Virus record (IMG/VR): IMGVR_UViG_3300007723_000001
Coordinates: 1-64,000 of that record
From: a virus
Length of the DNA stretch: 64,000 nucleotides
Reading direction: 5' to 3' (one strand)
Shown here: piece after piece, positions 28,434 through 37,509 of the stretch
Position numbering within the stretch: the stretch's first letter is position 1
How the letters are laid out: every line of letters begins with the position of its first letter
The notes under the pieces: generated by a model
The model's database searches: none
Told to the model about the DNA's origin: nothing
The model's input: only the letters and a program-made list of their open reading frames with translations
Position numbers and translations under genes: made by a program

Positions 28434-30536
28434 ATGAAACATTATACTACTAATTGTTCAGTACCAGCAGTGGCTATCACATATGCAGGTGCTTTATCCT
28501 CTTATCAGCCAATCGTATTTACTAGTCAGTTAGGGTTTGAAGACACTGGTAATTTAAAAAGTCCAGATGGTTCAGTAATTCAAAAAGCTGCAAGTAATGA
28601 TTCTAATTTAAATCTACCTACTGATTCTTTTAAAGGTAGAAAATTACGTTGGGTAATTAATTACATGCAAATAAACCTTGTAAGAGACTGGCCAACTTCT
28701 ATGGCTAATATAGTTCTAATTCCTAATGTTCCGGATAAAGAATGTCCTATACCACAACTTCCTTATTTAGGAAATATAAGAGGAGGTAATAATCCTTATT
28801 TAATGTCTGATGATGAAATAAGAATATACATGGGATACTTATCTTCAGCAGTAGCTCCTATAACAAGAGATATGCTAGATGAACATCCTATAGATTTATG
28901 CCCTCAATATACAGAAGACTCTAGTGTAGGTTTTCAATGTACTCCTTATTTTCATACACCTCCAGGATTTAAACAAACTCCTTCCAAACCTTTATGTCCA
29001 GTGTTCTGGGGATTTATAGATAATATAAACTTTCAAGCTGACGAGAGTTCCGGTTATAAATTAGTAATTCAATGTAGAGATAGAACTAGAGTATTTGCTG
29101 ACACAAAAATAATAGCAGTGCCATCTCTTCAAGGTAGATTAGTAGATACCTCTGATAATAGTTGGTTTGGATCAAAAGATAAATCAGGATTAGCTTCAGG
29201 AAGAAGAGAAGATATTTTAATTCAAGTAGCTAGAGCTTCTGTAGGTTCTCTTTTTGAGGGTTCTAATACAAGTAGGGTACAAAATAAAAGACCTCCTTGG
29301 AAACCTATAATAGGTGGAGGTAATATTGAAGACAATCTGTACTCACCAACTTGGAGTAATGAAAAGCTATCTCCTAGGGCTTTAGGTGTACAGCTATTTA
29401 CAGCATATGAAGGAGATGGATTAAGTCACCTAGTAAAAAATAGTCCTTTAGAAGATATGGCAACTTGGGTGAGAGAAGCTACACATAAAGTCATGTTACC
29501 CCATAGTGAACCTAGATTTCATATGTGGATTATGAGACCGCCTTTAACCAAAGCTAGTGGACAAGCGGTATTCCAAGTATTGGGCAAATCCCCCATGGAA
29601 ATAGTTCAATTCTTAGCAACTACTGAGGAGTTACCTACTGACTTCTTTTGCTCTCATGTAAACGGTGACTTTATGTTTGCACCTAGGATATTAGATATAA
29701 GTGGATTCTACGATCCTAATAGATTTTATAGAACTTACTTTTTTAAAGATTATCCTGGTGATGATAAACCTGCACCAAATCAAGTGATAAAGAGTATGAG
29801 AGTAGTAACTTCTACCTTAGGAACTTTTAATAGATATGCTGTTTTAGATAGTGAAACAGAAGGGGCCTTCTCTGCTTTTATTGATAACTTAAGAGTTACA
29901 CTCGATGTATTACCTTGGACACTTGATGGTACTAAAGGAAGTTACGGGGGTATTTTTGATGAAACAATGGGTAGAGCTGTTTATCCTCCTTCTAGAAATC
30001 AGATTGCTTATGACGGAAATTTAAGTAGTTATGGGCCTAAAGACTTTCAAAGGATAGGTGGTGCTTTAATTGTAGCTATCAGTTTAGCTAGACAATGGTC
30101 TAGAGAATTACATGGTATACAATTAACAATTATTGGAGATCCCACCTTCTTTCCATCCGAAGGGATAAGAGTTTATAATACAGTACTACATGATTTTGGT
30201 ACTAGCGTTAACCCTGGAACTCCAGAAAGTTCAAGTCTTTTCAATGAAACTATGAACAGTCTTGAAAATCTTAAGGAGGATTCCCAAAGTATATCTGAAT
30301 TAACTGGCACCTATTCTCCCCAAGAACAAGATAAGGCTATGAAATCTTTTGGTACACAAGAAGCAGCTAAAACAACTGAGTATGCAAATCAAGCTTTAAG
30401 GAGTCATACTGTAGAAACTAACAAATCTAACATGGTGTTACCTACTTATAAAGTAGTAGCAGTTAGACATACCTTCCAATCTAGGGGTAGGGATCCTGGA
30501 TTTACAACAACCTTAGAAGCAAATAGTGATTATTAA
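28434..30536 (+). CDS. Baseplate hub protein (gp27/gpD-like)
   Basis: 700 residues. The segment PVFWGFIDNINFQADESSGY followed by KLVIQCRDRTR (about residues 185-215) is the characteristic hub tube-domain pattern of gp27/late-control-D proteins (G-x-I-D-x-I followed by a strand and a C-x-D). The N-terminus carries LRWVINYMQINLVRDWP. The C-terminal part includes RQWSRELHGIQLTIIGDPTFFPSEGIRVYNTV, another hub-type strand set. The protein would cap the tail tube and hold the spike. It is followed 18 bases later by the spike/wall-enzyme gene, as gp27 is paired with gp5 in T4. The assignment rests on pattern and neighbours. Confidence 0.72.
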   Translation: MKHYTTNCSVPAVAITYAGALSSYQPIVFTSQLGFEDTGNLKSPDGSVIQKAASNDSNLNLPTDSFKGRKLRWVINYMQINLVRDWPTSMANIVLIPNVPDKECPIPQLPYLGNIRGGNNPYLMSDDEIRIYMGYLSSAVAPITRDMLDEHPIDLCPQYTEDSSVGFQCTPYFHTPPGFKQTPSKPLCPVFWGFIDNINFQADESSGYKLVIQCRDRTRVFADTKIIAVPSLQGRLVDTSDNSWFGSKDKSGLASGRREDILIQVARASVGSLFEGSNTSRVQNKRPPWKPIIGGGNIEDNLYSPTWSNEKLSPRALGVQLFTAYEGDGLSHLVKNSPLEDMATWVREATHKVMLPHSEPRFHMWIMRPPLTKASGQAVFQVLGKSPMEIVQFLATTEELPTDFFCSHVNGDFMFAPRILDISGFYDPNRFYRTYFFKDYPGDDKPAPNQVIKSMRVVTSTLGTFNRYAVLDSETEGAFSAFIDNLRVTLDVLPWTLDGTKGSYGGIFDETMGRAVYPPSRNQIAYDGNLSSYGPKDFQRIGGALIVAISLARQWSRELHGIQLTIIGDPTFFPSEGIRVYNTVLHDFGTSVNPGTPESSSLFNETMNSLENLKEDSQSISELTGTYSPQEQDKAMKSFGTQEAAKTTEYANQALRSHTVETNKSNMVLPTYKVVAVRHTFQSRGRDPGFTTTLEANSDY

Positions 30537-30553
30537 GAATATAAAGAAAGAAT

Positions 30554-33388
30554 ATGTTAAATGACAATAGTCCTAGAAAAGGTATACATGCTAGTAATTA
30601 TAAGAAAGCAAATTATGCAGTACACAGTAACTTTCTAATAAATGAAGGGGTCATAGTAAAAACATTTGGACAAGAAGCTCATGATCATCTAACTACTACC
30701 TACCAGGTTCGATTGGTAGATACAGGTCATATCATCTCTTGTAGGTCTTTATCACCTTATGCAAGCTTTGATGGTTGTGGGGTAATATATCCTTTAGAAG
30801 AAGGAGATCCAGTTCTAATAGCCTATAAAGATGGGCTCATGCAGAATGGTATAATATTAGGCTGTCCTTATCATGAAGGAGATTATGAGAAGTTTTGTGT
30901 AAGAGGTCAAGGACTTAAACCTTTAGAAGTTGATGAAGAGGGATTACAGCCTAGAGAGGCAAATCAACCTTCTATACATCCTAATAGAATAGCCCAGCCA
31001 GATAGTTATTTCTTTACTATGGGAGGTAAAGACCATATAGAACCTTTTCATGATCCAGCTATTGCTCCTATAGATGTAAAGGAAAGGTCTCGTAAAAGAT
31101 CTCAACCCTCTTCTATAGAATTTAAAAATAGATTAGGCGATTGTGTTCAATGGTCTAGTGGAGATCAAATATTAGTATCTAATAGTGATGTAATAATTCT
31201 GGCAAATTCGGGTGGTAGAGATAAATGTAGGAGGTATCAGGAGTTAGAAGAATACTATACTATGATGGCGGATGAATTGGAAAAGTATGTGGGAAAGTCT
31301 TCCAATACTGATCCTCTAAGTCGTGAGAATTCTATTAACGAAGAAACACTACAAAATGCAATAAAAGGTATAACGGGAGGTATTAAAGATATAACTGATG
31401 GTACCACTTTAATTGATGATACTAATCGGACAAACACTCTTCTACAAAATAGTTTTAATCAAAATGTTCCCACGGCATTTAGAGATTTCAATGAAGCATT
31501 CAGAACTTCATTAGAAAGAATATCAACTCCTGACGAGTTTATAGAAAGAGAGGTTATTAGATCAGGTGATACAGTAGCAAGTAAAAGATTATTACCTTAT
31601 GTAGAGGGAGAACAAAATATAGATTCACTTCAATGGGCTCCCTTAATCGAATACCATATACCTCAATTGAGAAAACTAGCGGAGAGTTCAGGACAATTAG
31701 CTAAAGTCTGTTTGGAACAAGCTGCTCAGTTAAGGAATATTGTTGAGATGAGTAGTAACGCTATGAATAGTAGTAACAATACTCAATGTACTATTAATAG
31801 TGATGAAAGCATAATAGATAAAGCAAAAGCTTTGTCAGGACAAGAACCCTGTAAAAAGGGAGATATCATACATTTTAGTTTCAGCAAATGGAAAGCTAAT
31901 GAATCTAATTTAGTAAGAGTAGATGGACAGCTGGTACAACCAGCTCTTAAAGAAGCTTATCTAAAGATGAAAGAAGCTGCCCGTAAAGATAACATAGAAA
32001 TGAGAATAGTCTCTGGCTATAGAGGCTCTAATTATAACAATAGAACTTGTGACTCTTTATCAGAAGAAAGGTTAAAAGAGGTGGCACCTGCTACACATTC
32101 AGAACATATAACTGGGTATGCCGTTGATATATTAGGTACTGGTACAGTTACTGGTTCTATTGTTCCAGATTATTCAGGCACTCCGAATGAATTAAAAGGA
32201 GTTTGGAAATGGATGCATAACAATGTTACTAAATATGGTTTTGAAATCTCATTTGGACATAACAATAAACAGGGTGTAGCGTATGAGCCTTGGCATATTA
32301 GATATATAGGTAAAGATCTACCAACTGAGTTAGCTACTATGTTTGCTCTAACTAGAAAGGGTAACAGCACGAACTCAGAAGAAGCAATATTAAGTGACTG
32401 CAAAGAGCCTAGTAATTCAGTTCAACAGGTATCTGATATAGGAAGCCTATCAAGAGGGGATTTAGATTTAGATCAAATAGTTAATGAATTAAAAATCCAC
32501 AGCATTGCGGTAGTAATAACAGCTAAAGGATCTAAAGATTCAAAGATATTAGTCAGTAGTAAAGGAAAAGAACCACCTACTAGTGCTGCATCTGTAATTA
32601 AGTTAGCAATAGCAAGTACAGTCATAAACGAGTTAATAATTGATGAACTTAATAAAGGTGTATTAGATCCAGCCTCTAATTTATTGAGAGTAGTTAGAGG
32701 AGTAGTGGGATATAGAGAGAACTTTTCAGTTGGTAGTTCTTTAACCATATCTAAACTTTGTCAGATGATGCTTGAAGAAAGTAGTAATACTGCTACCAAT
32801 GTATTAGTTCATTATTTAGGTGGCCCTGGTAATTCAGGTATTAATCCTAAAATAAAAAGTATTGGATATAATTGTACTAAATTTAACAGATATCTAAATT
32901 TACCAGGTTATTATGATGGTTCATTACAGAGCTTTCCTAGTTATAAACCAAACTGTAATGATAGTTCTTTCAATATATCTAGTGCTTACGATTCAGCTAT
33001 AGCTATGTCTAGATTGGTATCTTCTCCTAAATTCAATAAAGAGTTAAATCAAAGTATGTCTTCTAAATTACAATCATTTGTAACTAATTCAGTATTAACT
33101 CCCCTAACTCAAAGTCCTAGACCTTGGGGGAACACTAATTTAGCAGGTTATAAAACTTTGTATTCCAAATGGGGTTTTAATAGTCGTGCTAGTAATAATT
33201 CGGCTGTGTTTGACATACACAATAATTATTGTACTATTACTGTCTTTGATGATTCAGCAAAATCAGAAGGTAGGACTAATGCTGTATCAGGTTCGGTGCT
33301 AGGTGGTAACGCCTGGATTAAAGTTAATAAAGCTACTGAAATGGTGGTATCAGGATTAGACAAATTATTAGGATCTAATAACCAATAA
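30554..33388 (+). CDS. Baseplate spike with OB domain, VanY carboxypeptidase and serine SxxK hydrolase domains
   Basis: 944 residues. Residues about 30-115 look like a gp5/VgrG OB domain (YQVRLVDTGHII... then GDPVLIAYKDGLMQNGIILG). A helical region spans about 200-410. Residues about 430-600 are an M15B VanY-type D-Ala-D-Ala carboxypeptidase: SEHITGYAVD gives the SxHxxGxAxD motif with H518 and D525, and EPWH supplies E578 and H581. Residues about 640-940 resemble a class A beta-lactamase/DD-peptidase: S680-V-I-K683, S743-S-N745, and K872-W-G874 where KTG is usual. The expected omega-loop Glu166 equivalent appears to be Asn (FNRYLN). All core VanY residues are present. The serine domain may act on murein rather than on antibiotics, which is inference. 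Confidence 0.85.
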   Translation: MLNDNSPRKGIHASNYKKANYAVHSNFLINEGVIVKTFGQEAHDHLTTTYQVRLVDTGHIISCRSLSPYASFDGCGVIYPLEEGDPVLIAYKDGLMQNGIILGCPYHEGDYEKFCVRGQGLKPLEVDEEGLQPREANQPSIHPNRIAQPDSYFFTMGGKDHIEPFHDPAIAPIDVKERSRKRSQPSSIEFKNRLGDCVQWSSGDQILVSNSDVIILANSGGRDKCRRYQELEEYYTMMADELEKYVGKSSNTDPLSRENSINEETLQNAIKGITGGIKDITDGTTLIDDTNRTNTLLQNSFNQNVPTAFRDFNEAFRTSLERISTPDEFIEREVIRSGDTVASKRLLPYVEGEQNIDSLQWAPLIEYHIPQLRKLAESSGQLAKVCLEQAAQLRNIVEMSSNAMNSSNNTQCTINSDESIIDKAKALSGQEPCKKGDIIHFSFSKWKANESNLVRVDGQLVQPALKEAYLKMKEAARKDNIEMRIVSGYRGSNYNNRTCDSLSEERLKEVAPATHSEHITGYAVDILGTGTVTGSIVPDYSGTPNELKGVWKWMHNNVTKYGFEISFGHNNKQGVAYEPWHIRYIGKDLPTELATMFALTRKGNSTNSEEAILSDCKEPSNSVQQVSDIGSLSRGDLDLDQIVNELKIHSIAVVITAKGSKDSKILVSSKGKEPPTSAASVIKLAIASTVINELIIDELNKGVLDPASNLLRVVRGVVGYRENFSVGSSLTISKLCQMMLEESSNTATNVLVHYLGGPGNSGINPKIKSIGYNCTKFNRYLNLPGYYDGSLQSFPSYKPNCNDSSFNISSAYDSAIAMSRLVSSPKFNKELNQSMSSKLQSFVTNSVLTPLTQSPRPWGNTNLAGYKTLYSKWGFNSRASNNSAVFDIHNNYCTITVFDDSAKSEGRTNAVSGSVLGGNAWIKVNKATEMVVSGLDKLLGSNNQ

Positions 33389-33413
33389 ATCAATATATAT
33401 AATAGTATGAAAT

Positions 33414-33887
33414 ATGAAGTATGAACCTCTATTAGTCATTCATGAATCTATTACAGAGTATGAACAATTATTGGACCATATAAAAGATCCTTACAGTACT
33501 GGAGGGTATCATTGTTTCATTCGTATTGATGGGCACATTATTTATATGGCTCCATCTAATAGAACTATACGCGCTTCTTATCCCTCTTCTTTCAATAAAG
33601 AATCTATAAATAATAGTGTAGATCCTTTCTCTTATCATGTATGTCTAGAGACGCCTTTAAATACCCCTTATACAAGTCTTAGTCATAGTGGGTATACGAT
33701 TCATCAATATACTTCTTTAGGGTACATTTATACGCGATTAGATGTAAAACCCGATAGAGTAGTATTGCATAAAGATATAGATTTGTCTGGAGAAGTTATG
33801 GATCCAAGAAGTTTTGACTTTAGAAAGTTTTGGGAATCATTACCTTTAGATAATAGAAATATAAAATTAATAGATCTGGGATTTTAG
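33414..33887 (+). CDS. N-acetylmuramoyl-L-alanine amidase (amidase_2/PGRP type)
   Basis: 157 residues, the size of a T7-lysozyme-like amidase. The family motifs are visible: VIHES with H10, GYHCFIRIDG with H33, and VVLHKDIDLSGEVMDP with H119 and D130. By analogy H10, H119 and D130 are the zinc ligands. The enzyme would cut the bond between muramic acid and the stem peptide. It has no signal peptide and no wall-binding domain. It lies 25 bases after the spike gene and 17 bases before the GH104 gene, inside a run of wall enzymes, so it could be virion-borne or an endolysin. Confidence 0.8.
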   Translation: MKYEPLLVIHESITEYEQLLDHIKDPYSTGGYHCFIRIDGHIIYMAPSNRTIRASYPSSFNKESINNSVDPFSYHVCLETPLNTPYTSLSHSGYTIHQYTSLGYIYTRLDVKPDRVVLHKDIDLSGEVMDPRSFDFRKFWESLPLDNRNIKLIDLGF

Positions 33888-33904
33888 TATTTATGAATTA
33901 AGTT

Positions 33905-35203
33905 ATGAGTTATAGAGATAATATAGAAAGATATAGAAGGTTAGCTTCTAATCCTAGAGTAAGGGCGATGTTAGATACTATAGCTCACTGGGAAACCTCT
34001 AATTATAGAGGTAATCCTAGTATGCAATATAGAACGATATTTGGTGGCTCTACTGTTTCTGATTTGAGTAGACATCCTAGTAATAGACCAGCAGGTAGAT
34101 ATCAAATACAAAGAACTACTTATAATGATGCGGTAAGAGAGCTAGGGATATCTGACTTCCAACCAGAAACACAGGATTTAATAGCTATATGGTTAATGGA
34201 TTGTAGAGGTTCTTTAGACCATTTGTTGAATGGAGACTTAAGGTCAGCCATTCTAGGTAATGGTAAAGCAACCCCTTGTGGTAAATCAGGTCTAGGTTGG
34301 GAATGGGCAGTTTTGCCAGGAAATAACTACGGTCAGACTAGTGAGACTCTAAGTAGTGTTAGAAAGGTATATGAATCTTATTTAGGTTCAGGTAGTTCAT
34401 CCCCTATTAATGAAAATAATACAACTTCAGAAGCCGATTCAAATAATAATAATAATGATTCATCTATTAATCAAATATCTACTTCTAATCAAGTAAGTTT
34501 AGAAACTAATTTGTTAGGTCAAATGGCTAGTGGTGTTAAAGTGTTAGGATTTAGCTTCGATCCTGATAAATGTAATTGGAGAAAGGATACAAACTCCAAT
34601 ATTAGAAAGATAAAAGTTTATCCTAATTGCAAGATTAGTATAGTATCTGGAGGTAATGTAGCTACTTCTATAGCAGCTGTTTCTAGTGGTAATGCTATAT
34701 TAAGTAATTCTACTAATAATAAATCCTCTTCACCTACTATAGGTAATCCTTCTGCAACAGGTGGTAAATTGAATTTCATCTGTCCTGTGCAGTCTCCAAG
34801 AATGTCCTTGACTGGTAGATTTGGAGATCCTAGAAGCGGCGGTAAAAGAAGACATAAAGGCATAGATCTTTCAACTGTAGGAGGTTCAGGTAAGGGCTCT
34901 CCTTTACTAGCTCCCAAAGACGGTAAAGTAATTCGTAGAGATTATCAAGAATGCGGGGCAGGACATTGGATAAGAATAGATCATGGAGAAGGGGTCCAAA
35001 CTGTATTTATGCATATTCATGCTGGAACTCTAACTGTAGATGAAGGTCAAACAGTTAGACAAGGACAAATCTTAGGCTATGAAGGAGCAAGTGGTTTAAC
35101 GTGTTGGGAGGGTGGAGGTACTCACCTTCATTTTGAAATATATATAAATGGTAGTGCAGTCAATCCTTTACCTTATGTTTGCAAACAATGTAAAGTCTGT
35201 TAG
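33905..35203 (+). CDS. GH104 lytic transglycosylase + M23 endopeptidase
   Basis: 432 residues. Residues about 15-160 resemble the lambda R endolysin: ML(D)TIAHWET with E30 at the catalytic Glu position, IFGGSTVSDLSRHP, AGRYQI, and AVLPGNNYGQ. A Ser/Asn-rich linker and a 45-residue segment (DPDKCNWRKDTNSN) follow, shared with the next gene. Residues about 300-425 are a LytM/M23 zinc endopeptidase with HKGID, HGEGVQTVFMHIH and THLHFEI. The combination cuts both glycan strands and peptide cross-links. No signal peptide. The gene sits between the amidase and a second M23 fusion and is probably a baseplate-associated wall-penetration enzyme or part of the lysis set. Confidence 0.85.
   Translation: MSYRDNIERYRRLASNPRVRAMLDTIAHWETSNYRGNPSMQYRTIFGGSTVSDLSRHPSNRPAGRYQIQRTTYNDAVRELGISDFQPETQDLIAIWLMDCRGSLDHLLNGDLRSAILGNGKATPCGKSGLGWEWAVLPGNNYGQTSETLSSVRKVYESYLGSGSSSPINENNTTSEADSNNNNNDSSINQISTSNQVSLETNLLGQMASGVKVLGFSFDPDKCNWRKDTNSNIRKIKVYPNCKISIVSGGNVATSIAAVSSGNAILSNSTNNKSSSPTIGNPSATGGKLNFICPVQSPRMSLTGRFGDPRSGGKRRHKGIDLSTVGGSGKGSPLLAPKDGKVIRRDYQECGAGHWIRIDHGEGVQTVFMHIHAGTLTVDEGQTVRQGQILGYEGASGLTCWEGGGTHLHFEIYINGSAVNPLPYVCKQCKVC
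34559..34629 (+). repeat. 71-base repeat, copy 1 (shared linker)
   Basis: Encodes the DPDKCNWRKDTNSN segment of the GH104-M23 protein. The second copy lies exactly 1,400 bases downstream with two mismatches, a sign of recent duplication or gene conversion. Confidence 0.95.
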
Positions 35204-35220
35204 TTAAATGTATAAATTAA

Positions 35221-36645
35221 ATGAGTATTACTAATGTAGAAGAATTATTTAGAACAAGAGAATCAATAGGGGCATTAGTTATTGGACACGCAGAAGGTAA
35301 TATTGATATAAATGGAAATCCTACAGAAGCTTATTATGGTCATGAGGATCCAGGAAATAAGAAAATGAATTGGGGTTGGTGTAGTGACCAAGGTAAAGGA
35401 GGTGGAACTGTAGAAGGAGCAGATAAATTCTGTTTTGAATATACTATGCGTTACTTAGGTAAATCTAGAGAAACCATGAGAGAAAATGGTTTCGATTTAA
35501 TTAGAGACTTTGAGTTATTAATTAATACTATCGATTTAAGAAACCAAGCTGCTCCTGCTCATTATGTCAGATGGTTAGCTGAATATAGATGGTTGAAAGA
35601 AAATACTACCGGTATGAGTCAACATGAATTGATTGCAGCAGCAAGAGCTAATTCTTTCGTTATTAATGGTAGAAATACAGCAACTGGTCTTCACAAATTT
35701 TGTACTGGGCCTTCAGACGGTAAAGGTCATAAAGGTAATAGATATAACATAACTTATTGGGGATGTGTTTATAGAGATCAACTTAGGAGGTCAGAGGCTA
35801 TTAACAGAATGCTAACTAAACATAAAGATAAATTAAGTGGCATGGTTTTGGATTCAACTAGTAGTACTGTTAATAACAATAGTAGTTCTGTTGCTAGTGA
35901 GGCACAGAATCAACTAGGTTTAATGTCAGCTGGGGTCAAAATAGGAAACTTTAGTTTTGATCCTGATAAATGTAATTGGAGAAAGGATACGAACTCTAAT
36001 ATTAGAAAGATAAAAGTTTATCCTAATTGTTCTATATCCTTAGTAAACTCTTCTAATCTTAGTAGCTCTTCAAGCGTATTATCTTCAGGTAATTCTATAC
36101 TAAATAGCAATTCATCAAATAATGGAGAATCCAATATTCAACTAGAGAGCGTGGATATGAGCAATTTACCAAATGCTAAAAATAAAACTATATCAACTCC
36201 TATAGGTTATACCGATCCTATGCCTTGGCCCACTACTGTTCTAACTAGTAGGTTCAATCCTAGAAGAAATGGTAGATGGCATCCGGGTACAGATCTATCA
36301 GGTGGCGGGGCGGGTAAAGACATAGTAGCTTCTAAGGATGGGATAGTAGTAACTTCTCTTACTTCTGGTCATAACGGTGGATTCGGTCTATATGTTACTG
36401 TATTACATCCTGACTCTTTATATACTGGTTACCATCATCTTCATCCAAGTACAATAGTAGTTAAAAAAGGACAAAGAGTTAAACAAGGTGAAAAATTAGG
36501 TGGTATGGGTACTACTGGATTTAGTACAGGACCTCATCTACATTTTGAATTAAGAACTACAATAAGTCCTAATGATCGATCTGCTCCAGCCAATACTCAC
36601 TACAATCCTGAGAAGTACGTTAAAGCTAAATGGAGTAAAGCTTAA
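35221..36645 (+). CDS. Lysozyme-like domain + M23 endopeptidase
   Basis: 474 residues. The N-terminal 205 residues begin with LVIGHAEGNIDINGNPT and then AYYGHEDPGN and NWGWCS. The AEG motif in a helix, with conserved Gly/His/Asp around it, resembles a lysozyme- or transglycosylase-like fold with E as candidate catalyst, but I do not recognise a named family. Then comes the same DPDKCNWRKDTNSN linker as in the previous protein, a Ser/Asn-rich stretch, and a C-terminal M23 domain with HPGTD (about 353), YHHLHP and PHLHFEL (about 440). All M23 zinc-binding positions are present. The stop codon shares a TTAA with the stop of the convergent minus-strand gene. Confidence 0.78.
   Translation: MSITNVEELFRTRESIGALVIGHAEGNIDINGNPTEAYYGHEDPGNKKMNWGWCSDQGKGGGTVEGADKFCFEYTMRYLGKSRETMRENGFDLIRDFELLINTIDLRNQAAPAHYVRWLAEYRWLKENTTGMSQHELIAAARANSFVINGRNTATGLHKFCTGPSDGKGHKGNRYNITYWGCVYRDQLRRSEAINRMLTKHKDKLSGMVLDSTSSTVNNNSSSVASEAQNQLGLMSAGVKIGNFSFDPDKCNWRKDTNSNIRKIKVYPNCSISLVNSSNLSSSSSVLSSGNSILNSNSSNNGESNIQLESVDMSNLPNAKNKTISTPIGYTDPMPWPTTVLTSRFNPRRNGRWHPGTDLSGGGAGKDIVASKDGIVVTSLTSGHNGGFGLYVTVLHPDSLYTGYHHLHPSTIVVKKGQRVKQGEKLGGMGTTGFSTGPHLHFELRTTISPNDRSAPANTHYNPEKYVKAKWSKA
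35959..36029 (+). repeat. 71-base repeat, copy 2 (shared linker)
   Basis: Second copy of the linker-coding repeat, two mismatches from 34559-34629. It joins the N-terminal lytic domain to the M23 domain, suggesting the two genes arose by duplication followed by N-domain replacement. Confidence 0.95.
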
Positions 36646-37043
36646 CTTTCTAATATAGAATCTAACCAATTAGAAATACTTCTTTTATCTTTACCTACTA
36701 TAGTTTCATTTGTATTAGGATCGTTCAAAGCTTTGACTAATACTTCTAAAATAGTCTGTTGGTATATTGGATTGCTCCTCTCTATTAAATCTAATATATT
36801 ACTTGAAAATAGTTCTATCATTTTATATCTCTTATTTATTAAAGAGCATATTATTATCTTATGGAAGTAAGACAGTTCTAGATAATCATAGACTATTTGA
36901 GTAAGTGAAGATTTAAAAGTATCACCTAATATTTTGTACTGCTCTAAAGTTATACTCCTGAAATCTATAGAATATATGCTTTTGAGTTGGTATATGATAA
37001 ATCTTAACCTCTTTGCTATATCCAATATATTAATAACGTCCAT
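36642..37043 (-). CDS. Unknown small helical protein, end of the baseplate block
   Basis: 133 residues; no family recognised. Entirely helical in appearance (LRFIIYQLKSIYSIDF..., IIICSLINKRYKMIELF), with a short acidic end. Last gene of the long minus-strand block, 14 bases after its neighbour. Its stop overlaps the convergent stop at TTAA (36642-36645). A chaperone or small baseplate component is possible from position; nothing in the sequence decides it. Confidence 0.6.
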   Translation of the reverse strand: MDVINILDIAKRLRFIIYQLKSIYSIDFRSITLEQYKILGDTFKSSLTQIVYDYLELSYFHKIIICSLINKRYKMIELFSSNILDLIERSNPIYQQTILEVLVKALNDPNTNETIVGKDKRSISNWLDSILES

Positions 37044-37057
37044 ATCTATAAATATAT

Positions 37058-37486
37058 CTAGAATAAAAAATGATCAGGTAGAAATATATTTAGAGTCTTC
37101 TTTATAACTTCAATGTTAAATTCCTTGCCTCTATCACTAAGTGAATGTAGTTGTAGTCTAATTATTTCTTTGTTGTTAGTTGTACAAAATAATATAACTA
37201 ATAATCTAACTAACTCTGGATTATTGGAATGTAGATAATAGCTTAACTCTACTATCAAATCTTGGTTAGTAAGAGTACTTATTGAATTACAATTAATAAT
37301 TGACTTAAGCAAAAGAAGTAGTTTCTCTTCCTTTACATTAGAATAAACTAACCATTCGTAAAATACTTCTTGTTCTAAAGAATTTGTCTTTATGTATGTA
37401 GAAATATAGTATATTAATTTATTTAATAAAGTTTTATTAGATATATCTATAATACTCAAAGTACCTAATAGTACTCTTAAGTTCAT
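37058..37486 (-). CDS. Unknown small helical protein
   Basis: 142 residues; no family recognised. Leu/Ile/Asn-rich helices resembling HEAT-like packing (LLLLLKSIINCNSISTL, LVRLLVILFCTTNNKEIIR), similar in style and size to the gene after it, though I see no clear alignment. It lies 23 bases after the 950-residue baseplate-type gene and belongs to the same transcript. No signal peptide. Confidence 0.6.
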   Translation of the reverse strand: MNLRVLLGTLSIIDISNKTLLNKLIYYISTYIKTNSLEQEVFYEWLVYSNVKEEKLLLLLKSIINCNSISTLTNQDLIVELSYYLHSNNPELVRLLVILFCTTNNKEIIRLQLHSLSDRGKEFNIEVIKKTLNIFLPDHFLF

Positions 37487-37509
37487 ACAAGTAAATATTA
37501 AAGTATTGT

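Noticed and set aside
32440-33388. Antibiotic-resistance beta-lactamase
   Set aside because: It is the C-terminal domain of a phage spike, has an altered KTG motif and no visible catalytic omega-loop Glu; murein targeting is more likely.
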